Shown piece by piece: positions 1 through 9,083 of a DNA stretch of 64,000 bases. Source of the stretch: Methanomicrobiales archaeon (GTDB lineage Archaea > Halobacteriota > Methanomicrobia > Methanomicrobiales > JACTUA01); the NCBI GenBank assembly GCA_015660865.1, contig JACTUA010000001.1, forward strand, positions 264,304-328,303, in the 5' to 3' direction. The position numbers and the translations under genes were made by a program. The first letter of the stretch is position 1, and each line of letters opens with the position of its first letter. The notes beneath the pieces were generated by a model. It did not search any database and had not been told where the DNA came from. It saw only the letters and a list, made by a program, of their open reading frames with translations.

Positions 1-729
1 CTCGGGGAGCTGGTGCTTCCTGACGAGGAGATCGAAGAGGTAGGCCACCACCTCGGTGTCGGTGAACATGGTGCAGTGGTAACCGAAGGACTGGATGTAG
101 CGCTGGTTGGTCCCGTAGGAGGTGATCTCGCCGTTGTGGACCACGGACCACCCGAGGAGGTTGAACGGGTGGGCCCCGCCCCACCACCCGGGGGTGTTCG
201 TCGGATACCGGTTGTGGCCGAGCCAGAGGTAGCCGTTGTAGTCCTGGATCCGGTAGAAGTCGGCGACGTCCTCGGGCCAGCCCGATGCCTTGAAGACCCC
301 CATGTTCTTCCCGGATGAGAAGATGAGGGCCCCCTTCTTCTCGGTGTTCACGCTCATGACGAGGTTCGTCACGATATCGTCCTCGGGCGACGTACTCCAG
401 GACATCATCTTCGGGTCGGGCCTGAAGAAGTAGCGCCAGGGGGTATGGACCCTGCGGAGGTTCGGCTGGTCGCGGGTGGGGATCTCCTCATCGTGGACGA
501 TCTCTCCCCAGCGCCGGAGGGTCTCATCGAGCGCCCCCTTCGTAACATGGATGTCATCAAAGAAGACGTGGAGTGCATAGCAGTCTTTGAACTCAGGGTA
601 ACACCCGTAGACCGCGTACCCGGCGCCCTCGCCGCTCCCCCGTTCCTTCATCAGGGAGAGGGCCCGCCTGATCAGCGAGCCGTCCATCTCCTTCCGCCCG
701 CGATCGATGACACCGATGATACCGCACAT
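1..729 (-). CDS. Class II glutamine amidotransferase, glutamate synthase type (3' end cut off)
   Basis: The protein starts MCGIIGVIDRG, so Cys2 becomes the N-terminal nucleophile of a class II (Ntn) glutamine amidotransferase after removal of Met1. Further along are LGHNRYPTNTPG and VVHNGEITSYGTN, the substrate-binding motifs of the GltB/PurF-type GAT domain. All 243 visible codons are open and the gene runs off the left edge. In methanogens the glutamate synthase domains are often separate genes (GAT, FMN/Fe-S, GXGXG), and this looks like the GAT piece, releasing ammonia from glutamine. It is divergent from glnA. On the minus strand TTTATATC at 873-866 could be its TATA box. PurF or GlmS is less likely because no phosphoribosyltransferase or SIS domain is seen in this stretch. 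Confidence 0.85.
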   Translation of the reverse strand, partial: MCGIIGVIDRGRKEMDGSLIRRALSLMKERGSGEGAGYAVYGCYPEFKDCYALHVFFDDIHVTKGALDETLRRWGEIVHDEEIPTRDQPNLRRVHTPWRYFFRPDPKMMSWSTSPEDDIVTNLVMSVNTEKKGALIFSSGKNMGVFKASGWPEDVADFYRIQDYNGYLWLGHNRYPTNTPGWWGGAHPFNLLGWSVVHNGEITSYGTNQRYIQSFGYHCTMFTDTEVVAYLFDLLVRKHQLPE

Positions 730-866
730 GGCTCTTAACAGTTTGGACTCATACTTCTTTAGTGTTCAGGTTCTGCTCCGTGAGCGGGCAGGACCGGCTC
801 CCGATAACCTCACCTCACGACGCGAGGGATGCCCGGAGGATGCCCTGTACATATTGAATAACTAGA

Positions 867-897
867 TATAAATAGAGCTAGGTAGAACCTGTATTCC
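867..897 (+). promoter_or_regulatory. glnA promoter with degenerate NrpR-type operator
   Basis: TATAAATA at 867-874 is a good archaeal TATA box about 120 bases upstream of the glnA start. It is followed at 884-897 by AGAA-N6-TTCC, seven of eight matches to the GGAA-N6-TTCC operator of the methanogen nitrogen repressor NrpR, at exactly the right spacing. The site lies between the TATA box and the expected transcription start, where a repressor would act. The assignment is inferred from sequence only. Confidence 0.5.
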
Positions 898-996
898 ATG
901 TCGTTCCCGGATTCCCCGAAGATCCCCGGGATAACGGCGAACCATCCAGATTCATGAGCCTCGTGGAGTCTGCGGGGCCAGACGGAGGGTGAAAGA

Positions 997-2466
997 TTGG
1001 CTAAAAGCATGAAATGGAACGGAGTTCAGAGCGATGAGTCGATCGAAGGCGTATCGAAGCTCATCAAGAAGAACGGGATCGAGATCGTGGACCTCAAGTT
1101 CAACGATCTCCCCGGCCTCTGGCAGCACTTCTCGATCCCGTCCTCCGAATTAACAGGGATCGACGACCCCGTAACCAGCATCTGGGGCGAGGGTATCGGG
1201 TTCGACGGCTCTTCCATCAGGGGGTTCCAGCAGATCCAGGAATCGGACATGATCCTCCTTCCGGACGCCGAGACCGTTGTCGTGGATCCGATCTGCGAGG
1301 TTCCCACGGCGAGCATCATCTGTGATGTCTACGACCCCATCACCAAGCAGCCCTATTCCCGGGACCCGCGGTACATTGCCAAGAAGGCGGAGAAGTACCT
1401 GGCAGAGTCCGGCATCGCCGACACGAGCTTCTGGGGACCGGAATACGAGTTCTTCCTCTTCAACGACATCCGGTTCGGCCAGACCGTGAACCAGGGGTTC
1501 TACTTCATCGACTCTGTCGAGGGCGAGTGGAACTCCGGGAAGGAGGAGAACCCCAACCTCGGGTACAAGCCCAGGTTCAAGGAGGGCTACTTCCCCGTTC
1601 CGCCGCATGACTCCATGCAGGACATCAGGAGCAGGATCATCCTCAATATGATCAAGGCTGGCCTTGACATCGAGGTCCATCACCACGAGGTCGCAACAGC
1701 GGGGCAGGCCGAGATCGATATGCGGTTCGACTCGCTCGTCAGGATGGCGGACAAGTGCATGATGTACAAATACATCGTGAAGAACATGGCCAAGAAGGCC
1801 GGCATGGTCGCCACCTTCATGCCCAAGCCCCTCTTCGGCGACAACGGTTCAGGGATGCACACCCACCAGTCCCTCTGGAAGGGCGGGAAGAACATCTTCT
1901 TCGACGCGAAGGGCTATGCAATGATCAGCCAGATGGCCAAGCACTACATCGGCGGGCTGCTCACGCATGCAAATGCCCTCATGGCCTTCTGCGCCCCCAG
2001 CACGAACTCCTACAAGAGGCTCGTGCCCGGGTACGAGGCACCCGTGAACCTGGTGTACTCCATGAGGAACCGGTCCGCAGCGGTGAGGATCCCGATGTAC
2101 TCCGAGAACCCGAAGACGAAGAGGATCGAGTTCCGGCCCCCTGACCCGGCCTGCAACCCGTACCTCTCCTTCTCTGCCATGCTCATGGCCGGCCTGGACG
2201 GGGTGAAGAGGAAGATCGATCCCGGCGAGCCCTTTGAGAAGAACACCTACGAGGTCTCGGGAGCAGAATCAAAGAAGATCCCGACCGTCCCGGGCTCTCT
2301 CGATGCTGCCATCGACGCCCTTGAAGAGGACCACAAGTTCCTCCTGCAGGGCGGGGTCTTCACGAAGGATGTCATCGATGTCTGGATCGATTACAAGAGG
2401 ACCGAGATGGACAAGGTGCGGCTCCGGCCCCACCCGTACGAGTTCCACCTGTACTTCGACATTTGA
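997..2466 (+). CDS. glnA: Glutamine synthetase, GSI-beta-like
   Basis: Makes glutamine from glutamate, ammonia and ATP in the cytoplasm. At 489 residues it carries the extra segment typical of bacterial GSI-beta enzymes ([12 protein letters not shown] to YFPVPPHDS, about residues 175-205). Catalytic motifs are [50 protein letters not shown] and [10 protein letters not shown]. The adenylylation loop reads [11 protein letters not shown] where enterobacteria have KNLYDLPPEE, so the tyrosine stays but the motif is lost. I chose the TTG at 997 because GGAGGGTGA (984-992) sits four bases upstream; the ATG at 1009 would be too far. It is followed by a different GS subtype, and both lie upstream of amt-glnK. 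Confidence 0.95.
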   Translation: MAKSMKWNGVQSDESIEGVSKLIKKNGIEIVDLKFNDLPGLWQHFSIPSSELTGIDDPVTSIWGEGIGFDGSSIRGFQQIQESDMILLPDAETVVVDPICEVPTASIICDVYDPITKQPYSRDPRYIAKKAEKYLAESGIADTSFWGPEYEFFLFNDIRFGQTVNQGFYFIDSVEGEWNSGKEENPNLGYKPRFKEGYFPVPPHDSMQDIRSRIILNMIKAGLDIEVHHHEVATAGQAEIDMRFDSLVRMADKCMMYKYIVKNMAKKAGMVATFMPKPLFGDNGSGMHTHQSLWKGGKNIFFDAKGYAMISQMAKHYIGGLLTHANALMAFCAPSTNSYKRLVPGYEAPVNLVYSMRNRSAAVRIPMYSENPKTKRIEFRPPDPACNPYLSFSAMLMAGLDGVKRKIDPGEPFEKNTYEVSGAESKKIPTVPGSLDAAIDALEEDHKFLLQGGVFTKDVIDVWIDYKRTEMDKVRLRPHPYEFHLYFDI

Positions 2467-2467
2467 A

Positions 2468-2489
2468 CCGGTTGAACTCCCTTTTTTTT
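2468..2489 (+). terminator. Terminator after the first glnA
   Basis: A short palindrome AACCGGTT (2467-2474) is followed by eight consecutive T residues (2482-2489) just after the stop codon. Archaeal transcription ends at such T-runs. It suggests the two glnA genes are at least partly separate transcription units. Confidence 0.5.
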
Positions 2490-2565
2490 CCCGGTCGCCG
2501 CTCCTCTTCCATTACGAAATTTCAAATGACCAATTTTAATGTATATCAGGTTGAGATCATGGCGC

Positions 2566-3894
2566 ATGCCAAGGGATAACCAAGGATCGATCCTCAAGAA
2601 GATCAAGGACCAGGAGATCAAGTTTCTCAGACTGCAGTTCTGCGACATCCAGGGGCAGCCGAAGAACGTGGCGATCCCCGCTGACCAGGCCGAGAAGGCG
2701 CTGTCCCAGGGGATCTATTTCGACGGATCCTCCATCGAGGGGTTCGCCCGGATCGAGGAGTCGGACATGCTCCTCAAACCCGATCCCCAGACCTACTCGG
2801 TCCTCCCCTGGAGGCCGGCCATCTCGAGGGTCGCCCGGATGATCTGCGATGTCTACACCTATGACGACAGGCCCTACATCGGCGACCCCAGGTATATCCT
2901 GAAGCGGACGCTCGAGGAGGCGAAGAAGATGGGGTACGTCTTCAACACGGGCCCTGAGCTCGAGTTCTTCCTCTTCAAGACGATGGATGGCAGGCCGACG
3001 ATCATCCCCCAGGACTCTGGGGCCTACTTCGACCTCGGGCCGAACGACCTCGCCGAGAACGTGCGGCGGGATATCGTCCTCACCCTGAAGGAGATGGGCT
3101 TCGAGATCGAGGCCTCCCACCACGAGGTTGCGGCCGGCCAGCATGAGATCGACTTCAAGTACGGCGATGCCCTCCACACCGCCGACAATGTCATGACCTA
3201 CCGGACCGTGACGAAGACCATCGCGCTCCAGCAGGGCCTCCATGCCACCTTCATGGCCAAGCCCATCTTCGGGATCAACGGCAGCGGGATGCATACCCAC
3301 TGTTCCCTCGCAAAGGCCGGGAAGAATGCCTTCTATGATCCCGGGAAACCCCGCGAGCTCTCGGACCTCGCACTCCATTTCATCGGCGGGCTCCTCTCGC
3401 ACGTGAAGGGTATCACCAGGGTGGCGAACCCGACCATCAACTCGTACAAGCGCCTGGTGCCGGGGTACGAGGCACCCGTGTACATCAGCTGGTCTGTCAC
3501 CAACCGCTCGGCCCTGATACGGGTCCCGGCGGCACGGGGGAGCAGCACCCGGGCCGAGTTCAGGTCCCCGGATCCCATGTGCAACCCGTACCTCACCTTC
3601 GCCTGCATGCTCGCCGCCGGACTGGACGGGATAAAGAATAAGATTGAGCCTCCTGCAAGCACGGATAAAAACATCTATGAGATGACCCCGAAGGAGCGGA
3701 AGCGGGCGAAGATAGACACGCTGCCCGGCGACCTGGTCTCCTCCATGCGGGAACTTGCGAGGGATCCCATCCTCACCGAGACCCTCGGTGCCCATATCAT
3801 GGAGAACCTGCAGCGTATCACGGTGCTCGAATGGGACTCGTTCCGCACAGCGGTGCACCCCTGGGAGCATGACCAGTACCTCGCCCGGTACTGA
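2566..3894 (+). CDS. glnA: Glutamine synthetase, GSI-alpha type
   Basis: Second glutamine synthetase, 442 residues from the ATG at 2566, the usual GSI-alpha length. It lacks the beta-type insertion. Motifs include [60 protein letters not shown] and FRSPDPMCNPYL. The region matching the adenylylation loop reads KNIYEMTPKERK, as in archaeal and Bacillus-type enzymes not controlled by adenylylation. The ATG at 2539 is in frame, but the 2566 start (MPRDNQGS) fits the family N-terminus and has AGGTTGAG ten bases upstream. No NrpR-type site was found directly upstream. In methanogens this class is the one usually controlled by 2-oxoglutarate and GlnK. Confidence 0.94.
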   Translation: MPRDNQGSILKKIKDQEIKFLRLQFCDIQGQPKNVAIPADQAEKALSQGIYFDGSSIEGFARIEESDMLLKPDPQTYSVLPWRPAISRVARMICDVYTYDDRPYIGDPRYILKRTLEEAKKMGYVFNTGPELEFFLFKTMDGRPTIIPQDSGAYFDLGPNDLAENVRRDIVLTLKEMGFEIEASHHEVAAGQHEIDFKYGDALHTADNVMTYRTVTKTIALQQGLHATFMAKPIFGINGSGMHTHCSLAKAGKNAFYDPGKPRELSDLALHFIGGLLSHVKGITRVANPTINSYKRLVPGYEAPVYISWSVTNRSALIRVPAARGSSTRAEFRSPDPMCNPYLTFACMLAAGLDGIKNKIEPPASTDKNIYEMTPKERKRAKIDTLPGDLVSSMRELARDPILTETLGAHIMENLQRITVLEWDSFRTAVHPWEHDQYLARY

Positions 3895-3896
3895 AC

Positions 3897-3903
3897 TTTT
3901 TTT
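3897..3903 (+). terminator. T-run terminator after the second glnA
   Basis: Seven T residues directly after the stop codon of the second glnA, a plausible archaeal termination signal that separates it from amt-glnK. Confidence 0.45.
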
Positions 3904-3968
3904 CTGGATTTATCGGCGCATTCTGCAATCTCCTTGTACGAAGAATTTCATGATCAAGATAAGATAAA

Positions 3969-3976
3969 TTTAAATA
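3969..3976 (+). promoter_or_regulatory. amt-glnK promoter TATA box
   Basis: TTTAAATA fits the archaeal TATA consensus. Transcription would start near 3998-4002, giving a leader of about 110 bases before the TTG start of amt. Confidence 0.65.
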
Positions 3977-3980
3977 CAGT

Positions 3981-3994
3981 GGAAACGAACTTCC
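3981..3994 (+). promoter_or_regulatory. NrpR operator (GGAA-N6-TTCC)
   Basis: GGAA at 3981-3984, six bases ACGAAC, then TTCC at 3991-3994. This is the exact consensus described for the NrpR nitrogen repressor of methanogens. It begins four bases after the TATA box and precedes the expected start site, so binding would block initiation. NrpR releases DNA when 2-oxoglutarate rises (nitrogen limitation), so amt-glnK should be induced then. The NrpR gene itself is not in the window. Confidence 0.7.
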
Positions 3995-4112
3995 TTCTCG
4001 CACAGAAAAGAGGTGCATGTGTGAGACAATTACTCTCCCCAACACGTAATCCCAAAAAACTGGGCGCGATCCGGTGTGCGAGCACCTCCGGAGACGCCCT
4101 GAGGTGGTAGCG

Positions 4113-5315
4113 TTGGTTCTCGACTCAGGTGATACGGCATGGATCCTCGCCTCGACGGCACTTGTCATGCTCATGACGCCGGGCGTAGGGTTCTTCTACG
4201 GGGGCATGGTGCGGAGGAAGAACGTCATCTCGATGATCGCCCTCTCCTTCGTCGCCTTCGCCCTGGTGAGCATCCAGTGGGTCCTCTGGGGCTACAGCCT
4301 CGCGTTCGGCCCTGACATCAAGGGTTTCGTCGGGGGGCTCTCGGCCCTCGGCCTCGCGGGGGTCGGGATGGCGGCGGGCCCGTACTCCCAGACGGTGCCG
4401 GGCCTCGCGTACATGGTCTTCCAGCTCGTCTTTGCCACGGTGACCCTTGGAATCCTCACCTCGGTCTTCGCCGAGCGGGTGAAGCTCTCGTCCTTCATTA
4501 TCTTCGGCCTCCTCTGGACGACCCTCGTCTACGACCCCCTCGCCCACTGGGTCTGGGGCGGCGGGTGGACCGCTGCCCTGGGAGCCATCGACTTTGCCGG
4601 AGGTACGGTCGTGCACATCAGCTCGGGCTTCTCGGCCCTAGCCATCGCCCTCGTCATCGGGAAGCGGAAGGGCTTCGGCAAGTACCTGATGGAGCCCGCG
4701 AACATCCCGATCGCCCTCCTCGGGGCTGCGATGCTCTGGTTCGGCTGGTTCGGGTTCAATGCGGGAAGTGCGCTCGCCGCGAACGGCCTCGCTGCGAACG
4801 CCTTCGTCGTGACGAACACCGCGGCAGCGGCAGGGGCGCTCACCTGGATGTGCGCGAGCTGGTACCATGGAAGGCCTTCCTCCCTGGGCGTGGTGACGGG
4901 GGCTGTTGCGGGTCTCGTGGCCATCACACCCGCAGCGGGATACGTAACACCTCTCGCGGCCATCGTTATCGGCGTTGTCGCCGGGCTCCTCTGCTACTCG
5001 ATGATGCTCCTCCGGATCAGGAAGGGGCTCGACGAGTCCCTGGACGCCTGGTCAGTCCACGGAATGGGCGGTCTCTGGGGCGCACTCGCGACAGGCATCT
5101 TCGCATCGGCAGCGGTGAACTCCTATACCGGCCTCCTCTCGGGCAACCCGGGGCAGTTCGTGTCACAGCTGGTGGCCGCGCTTGCTGCGGTAGTCTACGC
5201 CTTTGTGGTGACCTACATCCTGGCAACGGTGGTCGAAAAAACCATCGGCCTCCGGGTCACGGAGAACGAGGAGTATGTCGGTCTCGATATCTCCCAGCAC
5301 GGGGAGCGGGTGTGA
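4113..5315 (+). CDS. amt: Ammonium transporter Amt
   Basis: Membrane ammonium channel of the Amt/Mep/Rh family, 400 residues and about 11 membrane segments. The N-terminal segment reads [20 protein letters not shown]. The two pore histidines of the family are in [14 protein letters not shown] and [14 protein letters not shown] chose TTG at 4113 because GAGGTGGT (4101-4108) lies four bases upstream; the in-frame ATG at 4074 lacks such a site. glnK follows after 12 bases, the classic amt-glnK pair in which GlnK plugs the channel when nitrogen is plentiful. The C-terminal tail [18 protein letters not shown] is cytoplasmic and resembles the GlnK-contact tail of AmtB. Confidence 0.95.
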   Translation: MVLDSGDTAWILASTALVMLMTPGVGFFYGGMVRRKNVISMIALSFVAFALVSIQWVLWGYSLAFGPDIKGFVGGLSALGLAGVGMAAGPYSQTVPGLAYMVFQLVFATVTLGILTSVFAERVKLSSFIIFGLLWTTLVYDPLAHWVWGGGWTAALGAIDFAGGTVVHISSGFSALAIALVIGKRKGFGKYLMEPANIPIALLGAAMLWFGWFGFNAGSALAANGLAANAFVVTNTAAAAGALTWMCASWYHGRPSSLGVVTGAVAGLVAITPAAGYVTPLAAIVIGVVAGLLCYSMMLLRIRKGLDESLDAWSVHGMGGLWGALATGIFASAAVNSYTGLLSGNPGQFVSQLVAALAAVVYAFVVTYILATVVEKTIGLRVTENEEYVGLDISQHGERV

Positions 5316-5657
<342 letters not shown>

Positions 5658-5663
5658 CGGGCA

Positions 5664-5697
5664 GGAAAGATTCCTTTTCATCCCATCCTCTTTTTTC
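5664..5697 (+). terminator. Terminator after glnK
   Basis: A small palindrome GGAA-AGA-TTCC (5664-5674) is followed by TTTT and, slightly further, a run of six T. This T-rich tract is a likely end of the amt-glnK transcript. Confidence 0.45.
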
Positions 5698-5732
5698 CAG
5701 GAACATCCCCCGTAAAAGAGATCAACGCTATT

Positions 5733-6035
5733 TTTATATATGCGAGAAAGCCATCTCCCTGTATCCCCGAAACCGGCCCCCCTGCATGAACGGGGTGGCA
5801 ACCCACATATCCGGAGGCTGGCGGCTGACAGTGCTCCGGCACCGGGCGATCGTTTCTTTTTGTATGCAGGGCAGGTGGCTGCAGGGGCAAGATGACGCTG
5901 TACCATGGCTGGAGAACCCCTGATCTGGGGGAGATCAAACAGGGTCCTGTTTCCCGGACCGGGTTGGTAATGCGCAGGATCCATGAGCCCGGGGAGGCAG
6001 GTACCGGGGATGGATCCAGGAGAGTGGGGAGAAAG
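5733..6035 (+). other. Strong TATA box with about 270 bases lacking a convincing gene
   Basis: A consensus TTTATATA at 5733-5740 predicts a transcript starting near 5763. The next convincing start codon is at 6036. In between, only short weak ORFs exist (for example 45 codons from 5786). A T-rich stretch TTTCTTTTT near 5850 could end a small RNA of about 90 bases. It may be a small RNA linked to the neighbouring nitrogen genes or a long leader for the gene at 6036. No NrpR-type site is visible at this promoter. Confidence 0.35.
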
Positions 6036-6413
6036 ATGGGGAAGACCCAGAAAATTAAACGCGTGGAGAAGGAAGAGAACGACAACAGGCCCCCTGCCCT
6101 GTCGGCGGATGAAGAGTCATCCGGTCAGGGACTCGACGAGTTCGTGTGCTGCGTGAGGGAAGAGATCCGGGCCATGGTGGGGGGGCACTATTACTTCATC
6201 CAGGTGAGGGAGGAGTGTGCCATGCTCTGCAGGGTTCCGCTCTTTGCACAGGAGAGGATCCGCCACGAGGTGATGGATCATATCCAGCACGGGATCTCAG
6301 ATGACGATCTCTGTCATGCGATCGGGGTGAGAGGAGGAAACGCCCCCCCGCCTGGATTCTACGAGATCTCGGATCATATCGAGCGAAAGTTGCGGGCCCT
6401 CCTTGACGCATAA
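6036..6413 (+). CDS. Hypothetical protein, 125 residues
   Basis: Not recognised. I start it at ATG 6036 (MGKTQKIKRVEKEE) because AGGAGAG lies 14-20 bases upstream; an in-frame ATG at 5892 would add a 48-residue leader with unlikely composition. The first 35 residues are charged and low in complexity. The rest looks like a small helical domain (EEIRAMVGGHYYFIQVREE, then HEVMDHIQHGISDDDLCHAIG) with three cysteines and no clear metal site. It is convergent with the nre gene. Real coding is likely but not certain. Confidence 0.5.
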   Translation: MGKTQKIKRVEKEENDNRPPALSADEESSGQGLDEFVCCVREEIRAMVGGHYYFIQVREECAMLCRVPLFAQERIRHEVMDHIQHGISDDDLCHAIGVRGGNAPPPGFYEISDHIERKLRALLDA

Positions 6414-6500
6414 TCCGGGCACAGTCGCCCTTCGCTTTTCCTCCCCTGCAGTCTCTCGCGAACCCGTACCTTTTCCCCGGGCACTCCGTTCCTTCACCAG

Positions 6501-7694
6501 TTAAACCGGCAGGGGGGCAGTGGGTTCCCCCTTACCGGCAAAAGAGGAGAGGGTCGTCTGCCGGGTCTTCATGAGCTGGCGCAGCAGGGTGCTCTCCTCG
6601 ACGAACTGCCGGAGGGGGAGCTTCATGCGGGTTGATATATGGGCGAGGGCCGCCTTCATGTCCTCGAACTCGTGAGGCTGGTTCTTCATCGCGTTCCGGA
6701 CATTCTCCCGCACATTGAAGACCCCCATGGGCACGTAGCCTTTATAAGCCTCACGGAAGACGATTGCACCTGCCTGTCTCCCCTCCCGGGCAAGGGCCTC
6801 GAGGACCGCCATCTTGCAGGAGTAGTAGCAGCCCCCCACCGAGGAATAGCCGGTCTTTCCCGCACCGGTCTCATGATCCGCGAAGATCATCTCCTCATTG
6901 CCCATGATCTGGAGGAAGGCCTCCATCCACTCGTACTGCCAGCCCGTCGGGAGGAGGAGAACGGCATAGCGGTTGTTGAGAGTGCTCGATTCATGGACCC
7001 GGCAGCTGTCGATGACCGGGCTCTTCTTCACCCCCCTGAGGAGATGGTCCCCGATGGTGCTGTCGCACGCGGTGATGGACCACCGGGTGGGGACCAGCCG
7101 CCGCCGTTTCCCTATCCCCATGGTCCCGCAGGAGAATGCCTTCTGGATGGCTGAGAAGGGGATATTGCCCCCATGAAGGGAGATGACCGCCTCCGATGCC
7201 GTGAGGTCGCTGTCATGGAAAACCCGCTCCAGGTCCCTGTCCATCTTCATGGTCCCGAGATCGAACCTCTCGAGGGAGCCGCTCGGCCCGTAGGGGGTAT
7301 GTTCATCGGAGATGGAGAACCCCCTTGGTGTTTCCCTGAAACTGGCCTCACTCTCTACGGATCCGGAAGAGAGGGCGATCTCCTGGAGCTTCCCGATGTA
7401 CCCCGAGCCGAGGTCCTCCACGTGGACCGGTCGCTTCCCCCGGACCAGGTTCATCCGGAACCCGAGGATCTCCTCCTGTGTCTTCTCACCGGGTATCCAT
7501 GTCTCGGGGGTGTCCATGACGAGGGTGTCCCCGTGGATGGGGGCGATCATGGGGCCGGCATAGACCTTCGGATAGTTCCAGGACCCGATGAAGACCGAGG
7601 GGGGGGTGGAACCCTCCAGGTCCCTCCCCACCTCGACAGAAGGGATTCGGGCAGAGGAGGAGATCCTCTTCAGGTATGCCCCCTTGCCCATCAT
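6501..7694 (-). CDS. Nre-family DNA repair protein with PCNA-interaction motif
   Basis: Archaeal Nre protein of 397 residues, reported in haloarchaea to act in DNA damage repair together with PCNA. Family stretches are [17 protein letters not shown] near residue 35 and the C-terminal half with [16 protein letters not shown]. The C-terminus has [10 protein letters not shown], which resembles a PIP box (Q-x2-L-x2-F). Many NreA proteins begin with a cysteine zinc-finger segment; here the reading frame is closed by a stop just upstream of MMGKGAY, so that segment is absent. The start is ATG 7694. The gene is convergent with the preceding hypothetical gene. Confidence 0.82.
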   Translation of the reverse strand: MMGKGAYLKRISSSARIPSVEVGRDLEGSTPPSVFIGSWNYPKVYAGPMIAPIHGDTLVMDTPETWIPGEKTQEEILGFRMNLVRGKRPVHVEDLGSGYIGKLQEIALSSGSVESEASFRETPRGFSISDEHTPYGPSGSLERFDLGTMKMDRDLERVFHDSDLTASEAVISLHGGNIPFSAIQKAFSCGTMGIGKRRRLVPTRWSITACDSTIGDHLLRGVKKSPVIDSCRVHESSTLNNRYAVLLLPTGWQYEWMEAFLQIMGNEEMIFADHETGAGKTGYSSVGGCYYSCKMAVLEALAREGRQAGAIVFREAYKGYVPMGVFNVRENVRNAMKNQPHEFEDMKAALAHISTRMKLPLRQFVEESTLLRQLMKTRQTTLSSFAGKGEPTAPLPV

Positions 7695-7773
7695 TATGGA
7701 TTATTCAGGGATGAACGTTTAAAAAGGCATCAGGAGCGGGATGAAAGTGATCCCCGAAGTCCCGCATGCCCTT

Positions 7774-8082
7774 TCAGTCCCCGGGAGGACGCTCCCGCTC
7801 GAGGAGGAGATCCCCGAAGATCACCTTCTCGAGGACCTGTGCGACGTAGCGGACCTTCTGGGTGCTCTCCATGTCCTCGTACTGGTGGAGGTCGGTGTAG
7901 ACCTGGAGCCTGAGGAGGGCGAACCTGAACCGGTCCATCGTATCCTCGTCAAACCCCTGGACCTCCCGGTAGATGGTCTCCAGGAGATAGGGGAAGGTCT
8001 CGATATTCTCGAGGCAGATGGAGATATTCCGGTAGATGGGGAGAGGTTCCTCCTTCCCGGCGAGGATCTTCTCGAAGTCCAT
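7774..8082 (-). CDS. Conserved-looking hypothetical protein downstream of mrp
   Basis: A 102-residue, probably all-helical soluble protein with no recognised motif. Its ATG directly follows the TAG of the Mrp/NBP35 gene (TAGATG), so the two are co-transcribed and probably translationally coupled. This suggests, but does not show, a role with the Fe-S carrier. There are no cysteines, so it is not itself a cluster scaffold. Confidence 0.7.
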   Translation of the reverse strand: MDFEKILAGKEEPLPIYRNISICLENIETFPYLLETIYREVQGFDEDTMDRFRFALLRLQVYTDLHQYEDMESTQKVRYVAQVLEKVIFGDLLLERERPPGD

Positions 8083-8958
8083 CTACGACTCCACCTCTTT
8101 CACGAGGGCCTCCATGACCCTGTCCACCGCATCCCAGGTAGGGTTCTGCTCGCCCCTCCTGATGATGAAGGGCCTCCCCTCGTCACCGGCCTTGCGCATC
8201 TCGGGATCGATGGGGATGGAACCGAGGAAGGGCACCCCCATCTCCTCTGCAGCTTTCTCCCCACCGCCCTTCCCGAAGAGGTCGATCTCCTTCTGGCAAT
8301 GGGGGCAGACCATCCCGCTCATGTTCTCGATGATCCCGAGGACCCGGAACCCGAGCATCTCCACGAACTTCACCGCCTTCCGTGAGTCGATGGTTGCCAC
8401 GTCCTGGGGCGTGGTGACGATGACAGCGCCCGAGACATTCGGGGCGAGCTGGGCGATGGAGAGGGCCTCGTCCCCCGTCCCCGGCGGGAGATCCACGACG
8501 AGGAAATCGAGGTCCCCCCAGTCCACCTCCTCGAGAAACTGCCTGATAGCGGCCATCTTCATGGGCCCGCGCCAGATCACCGGAGTGCTGATGTCAGGGA
8601 GGAGAAACGCCATGGACATTGCCGAGAGGTTACCGGTGATCTTCACCGGCTCGATCAGGTTCCCGATGGCCTGGAGCCGGTGGTCCTGGATCCCGAGCAT
8701 GATGGGGATGTTCGGGCCATGGATGTCCAGGTCCAGGATCCCGACCTGGTGGCCGTGGGACGAGAGGGCGTAGGCGAGGTTCACGGCGACGGTGCTCTTC
8801 CCGACGCCACCCTTCCCCGAGAGGACGAGTATCACGTGTTTCGCATGGATCTTCGCCTTCTCGGGAGGGGCATTCGGGGCGGTCCTCTCCGCGCATTCAA
8901 CGTCGCATGTCTCGCACTTCTTCGAGCACTCCTCTTCCTTCGCTGGTGTCTCTGTCAT
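8083..8958 (-). CDS. Mrp/NBP35-family ATP-binding Fe-S cluster carrier
   Basis: P-loop ATPase of 291 residues that holds and transfers Fe-S clusters to apo-proteins, an essential function in methanogens rich in such enzymes. It has the deviant Walker A GKGGVGKSTVAVNLA (about 50-64), Walker B-type LVVDLPPGTGDEALS, and the dimer-bridging MVCPHCQ (CXXC) for cluster binding. The N-terminus has an extra cysteine cluster CSKKCETCDVEC, as in NBP35/ferredoxin-like extensions. The ribosome-binding site GAGGAGAAG lies directly before ATG 8958. It is the first gene of a two-gene operon. Confidence 0.92.
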   Translation of the reverse strand: MTETPAKEEECSKKCETCDVECAERTAPNAPPEKAKIHAKHVILVLSGKGGVGKSTVAVNLAYALSSHGHQVGILDLDIHGPNIPIMLGIQDHRLQAIGNLIEPVKITGNLSAMSMAFLLPDISTPVIWRGPMKMAAIRQFLEEVDWGDLDFLVVDLPPGTGDEALSIAQLAPNVSGAVIVTTPQDVATIDSRKAVKFVEMLGFRVLGIIENMSGMVCPHCQKEIDLFGKGGGEKAAEEMGVPFLGSIPIDPEMRKAGDEGRPFIIRRGEQNPTWDAVDRVMEALVKEVES

Positions 8959-9083
8959 CTTCTCCTCTGCAGGGGATAAGCTGCGGCATTGATCTGATCC
9001 CTGAAAGCCTTAAAGGTAGGAGGTGGGTGAGGTGGGGGGAGAAACAGCTCCCTCCCTGAGGGGGCGATGATCCTGCCTGCCCT

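Noticed and set aside
1009-2466. ATG 1009 as the start of the first glnA
   Set aside because: The ribosome-binding site GGAGGGTGA fits TTG 997 (four-base gap) and would be about 16 bases from ATG 1009.
2557-3870. Long minus-strand ORF (437 codons) opposite the second glnA
   Set aside because: It is a GC-rich antisense shadow: composition is Gly/Pro/Arg/Leu-rich with no family resemblance, and the plus strand encodes a clear glutamine synthetase.
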